NCBI GenBank assembly: GCA_028564925.1
Contig: CM053029.1
Location: forward strand, 185,198,286 to 185,262,285
DNA from: Lithobates sylvaticus
Taxonomy: Eukaryota; Chordata; Amphibia; Anura; Ranidae
Direction of reading: 5' to 3'
DNA length: 64,000 nt
The notes below the pieces were generated by a model. It had not been told where the DNA came from and ran no database searches. It saw only the letters and a program-made list of their open reading frames with translations. The stretch's first letter is position 1. Every line of letters begins with the position of its first letter. The position numbers were made by a program, and so were the translations under genes. Below are positions 61,134-64,000 of this stretch, piece by piece.

Positions 61134-61395
61134 TTAGTGTTACAAAGCCTGATTGATAACTCTGTGTTCATGTGGTCTCTTCCAAGCTCAGTGTTATCTG
61201 CTTGGGAGTGTCCCTGGCCAAAGTGCAAGAAGATATAATAATGCTAGGACATAATGATGGCCCCTGGCCAACCACTATGTGGTTTATTGCCAGTGGTGCA
61301 GACTGGGAGACGATATAAATAGTTGGATGTGTCCTTGTGAGCTCTCATCCTTCCTCCGGCCAGGCACCCATGGGCTTTTGTGAGACAAACCCTAA

Positions 61396-61578
61396 GACCC
61401 CATACACACTATTAGATTTTCTGCAGATGTTTGTCTTCAGCTTTACCAAAACCATATAATATGAGGTCAGACCTTAAGAGTTTCAATTTGTATGCACTCA
61501 GGCACCCCCTTGTATTACATGGTTTTGGTAAATCTGAAGACAAAATTCTGCAGAAAATCCAATAGTGTGTATGGGGCC
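61396..61578. mobile_element. Harbinger-like MITE, 183 bp
   Basis: Ends GACCCCATACACACTATTAG and CCAATAGTGTGTATGGGGCC, with TAA at 61393-61395 and 61579-61581. It is almost perfectly palindromic (TTTTCTGCAGA near both ends), so probably young. Confidence 0.82.
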
Positions 61579-61844
61579 TAAGCTTGCATTGCATTGCCTT
61601 GCTGGAAGTGGCTTTCCCAGAATGAGTGCACACAATCCTGAGATGGAGCACCAGAGACAAGCTTTGGCTGGAGGTGTCTGAAAATCTGCAATTTGACATG
61701 GACCTTAAAGGGAGGCTGGGGTCTCACCCAGGCAGTTTTTGCTGCATCTGCTGTACAGTCAGGTACATGTAATCATAGGATGCCAGTCTAAATTAAGGTG
61801 GTTGTAAATGCTAAAGTTTTTTTTTGTTTGCTTTTTTACCTTAA

Positions 61845-62273
61845 AGCGGAGTTATGCTTAAAAAAAAAAAAAATTTAAAGTCAGCAGCTACAAATACTGC
61901 AGCTGCTGACTTTTAATAATCGGATACTCACCTGTCCCAGGGTCCAGCGATGCGGGGGAACGAAGCCCTGCTCATCTCCCCCTCCTCTATACAGCGCCGG
62001 CATTATCACTGTGGGCACCCGGCTGTGGCTTCACAGCAGGGCATGCACGAGCCGCGCGGCACGCTGTGACTGGCCGGGCAGTCATCTGGGAGGGGGAGAG
62101 GTAAACTGACTTCCGGCTACCACGGAGCCCCAGGAGTAAGTGGGAGCTGGAACCCTCGTTTTAGAGGGTTTCTGCCCCCCCCCCCCCCAAAAAAAAATTA
62201 CATGCCAAATGTGGTATGTCAGGGGGTCACCTTCCCTTAAAGCGGAGGTTCCATTTTTGGGTGGAATTCCGCT
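61845..62273. mobile_element. TTAA-flanked MITE, second family, copy A
   Basis: TTAA at 61841-61844 and 62274-62277. Ends AGCGGAGTTATGC and GTGGAATTCCGCT. Shares AGTCAGCAGCTACAAAT and CTCACCTGTCCCAGGGTCCA with the adjoining copy and with 24748-25126. Confidence 0.75.
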
Positions 62274-62289
62274 TTAAAGCAGCGTTCGA

Positions 62290-62672
62290 CCCATTTAAAA
62301 GTCAGCAACTACAAAAAGTGTAGCTGCTGACTTTTAGTAATCAGACAATCACCTGTCCCATGGTCCAGCAATGCCGGCTCACAAAGCCTCGCTCCTCTCT
62401 CCGGCATTCTAACAGTGGGCGCCCGGCTGTGACTTACGAGCTAGGTGCACACTGCGCATAGTCGGCCAATCTTCTGGAACCTGTGACATGTCCCAGTAGA
62501 TTGCAGGCAGGGAGGGAGAGGTGAACTTCCTTCCGGTGCCCCGGAAGTGGGAGCTGGATGCCCATAAAAACTGTGTATCTGCCCCCCCCCCCCCCTCCCA
62601 AATATGGTATGTCAGGGGGTAACCACCACTTAAAGCGAAAGTTCAATTTTTGTGTGGAACTCTACTTTATTT
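62290..62672. mobile_element. TTAA-type MITE, second family, copy B
   Basis: Directly follows copy A and repeats it at moderate identity (AAAGTCAGCAACTACAAAA, ATCACCTGTCCCATGGTCCA, GGTATGTCAGGGGGT), ending GTGGAACTCTACTTTA. The left terminus appears lost, so the pair could be a local duplication or a nested insertion. Confidence 0.65.
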
Positions 62673-64000
62673 TAATGTAGAGAATGCATTGAAGAACCTT
62701 TTAGGCGCAACTCCCCCTTTTGGCTCCTTCTGCTGTCAATCAAATCCAGTGGTGGGGGGCCGAGCCGAGTTGCACTGTTCTGCTCTCAAGATGCACTGTG
62801 TGCGTCTACTGACAGTCAACACAAGTACCCCCCAATCACGTGGCTTGGAGGGGGGAATGAAGGCAGGAGGAGACAGGAGCACCAGCAGGGAGCGCAAAAA
62901 GAAGATCAGGGCTGCTCTATGCAAAACCACTGCACAGAACAGGAAAGGTATTATAATAAAAAAAAAAAATCTTGTAATATCATCACTTTAAAGGTCCTTT
63001 TACCTGTGAAAGTTGCAAGTATGATTTTCCTGGAGTCTGCCATGATTTCTGGGCTCTAACCCTTTTTTACTAACTTTATGGTGGCAAATTTAGACTTTGA
63101 AATTGACAGGTGCCTATCTGTCCAAAACCCCCACTAAAAGTCAAGGACATTTGACCTCAGTGGGTATATACTACGGGGGTGCTGTAGAAAGAAAATATTG
63201 TATTTGTGCTTTCAGTTCAGCTCACCGAAGAGTTACAAGACCACTGCAGGTATTTTCTGTACTTGCTAAAAATGTTCCTAGCCCAAAAAAATAAAAACTA
63301 ATAGAGCCACCGCATCTAAGGACTGTAGGCAGCATATTACATTTATGGTCCTGGGTTTTTACACTTTAAGGGCATTTTCACACTACCGTGTTATAGTAAA
63401 CCCTTACCCACAAGGTCCTAGAGAATTGCAGGAGGCCAGTGAGTGACTCAGAGTCTCAAGATCAACATTGGTTTTGGTCCCCCTAGGAATTTACTTTTTC
63501 TACGTTCAGGTTTTAACGAATAAAAAAAATCTTTGGAAAAACAAGTCCGCTAATCAGCAATCCTGCTACAAAAAAAATTCTAGTCCAGAATTGTTTGAGA
63601 ATGGAGATTATTTCTAAACTTCAGGACTAACCAAATCCCTGGGTTAGAGCTCTTACTTACAATTCTTGTACAGTATTTCTCATTTTTCTGGGAATTTACA
63701 GATACTAGATTCTATGCCTCCATTTTATTTTTCTTCAATTAAATATATTTATGTGATTCCCAACTTATATATTTGTTTTTCTTTACAGCATCTTCATCTT
63801 TTTATCATAATTTCAGCTCAAAAGAATATTGTGTAGCATTAAGATAAAGCTCAATAAAAGTAAAAACTTTTATACATTGATGTGATTACGTTTTCTTTAC
63901 ATCACATATATGGTAGCACAATACAAACACAACTAATTGTACATCAGCCATATGGTAGCATAGCACAATGCAACTCGTTTTAGTTTCCTAAGTCTTTTGC
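62673..64000. other. no gene recognised
   Basis: 62900-62960 is a partial copy of the CTGTGCAAAACCACTG repeat, and 63300-63360 holds the CCGCATCTAAGGACTG repeat. From about 63570 the sequence is AT-rich and repeat-poor, with an AATAAA near 63852 (CTCAATAAAAGT), which could be the 3' end of an unseen neighbouring gene. I found no exon to support that. Confidence 0.4.

Noticed and set aside
63570-64000. 3' end of a neighbouring gene
   Set aside because: Only an AATAAA and AT-rich character support it; no exon or conserved peptide was seen.

Overview
The window looks like vertebrate nuclear DNA, most likely a ranid-type frog. Genes are sparse, there are 3'-spliced exons, and the DNA is crowded with Tc1/mariner copies, small terminal-inverted-repeat elements, a DIRS-type element and an L1-like LINE. 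The only host gene I can name with confidence is PWWP2A, a chromatin reader, on the + strand. The ranid assignment is inference from repeat content; no species marker was checked.

Layout. 1-2618 is the 3' half of an L1-like LINE. 3.3-4.1 kb is a 30-bp minisatellite. 4.7-5.35 kb is a TTAA-flanked MITE. 6.5-7.05 kb is a palindromic array of a motif resembling a ZNF143 site. 7.06-14.58 kb is a rearranged block of Tc1/mariner copies with nested hAT-like and Harbinger-like MITEs. This block holds a truncated second copy of the PWWP2A start region at 9168-9374. The PWWP2A promoter (RFX X-box, three CCAAT boxes) lies at about 15.1-15.37 kb.

PWWP2A. Coding exon 1 is 15370-19154, a 26.0-kb intron follows, and coding exon 2 is 45160-46813. 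The splice joins AAAAG to GTTTGG and restores a conserved K-R-F-G-P-H-G stretch. The predicted protein is about 1812 residues, against about 755 for the human protein (from memory). The excess lies in exon 1, which carries about 38 copies of a 13-residue repeat followed by a long acidic stretch. The C-terminal half, with its cysteine motif, Ser-rich stretch and PWWP domain, is strongly conserved. A polyadenylation signal lies at 47596. A possible alternative 3' exon begins at 58511.

The intron and the 3' flank contain MITEs of three types (TTAA-, TTA/TAA- and 8-bp-TSD-flanked), a second and different Tc1 relic at 31.9-33.1 kb, a foldback element at 34.3-34.9 kb, and a broken DIRS-like fossil at about 50.9-55.4 kb. 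I saw no tRNA, rRNA, snRNA or CRISPR array, and no second host gene.
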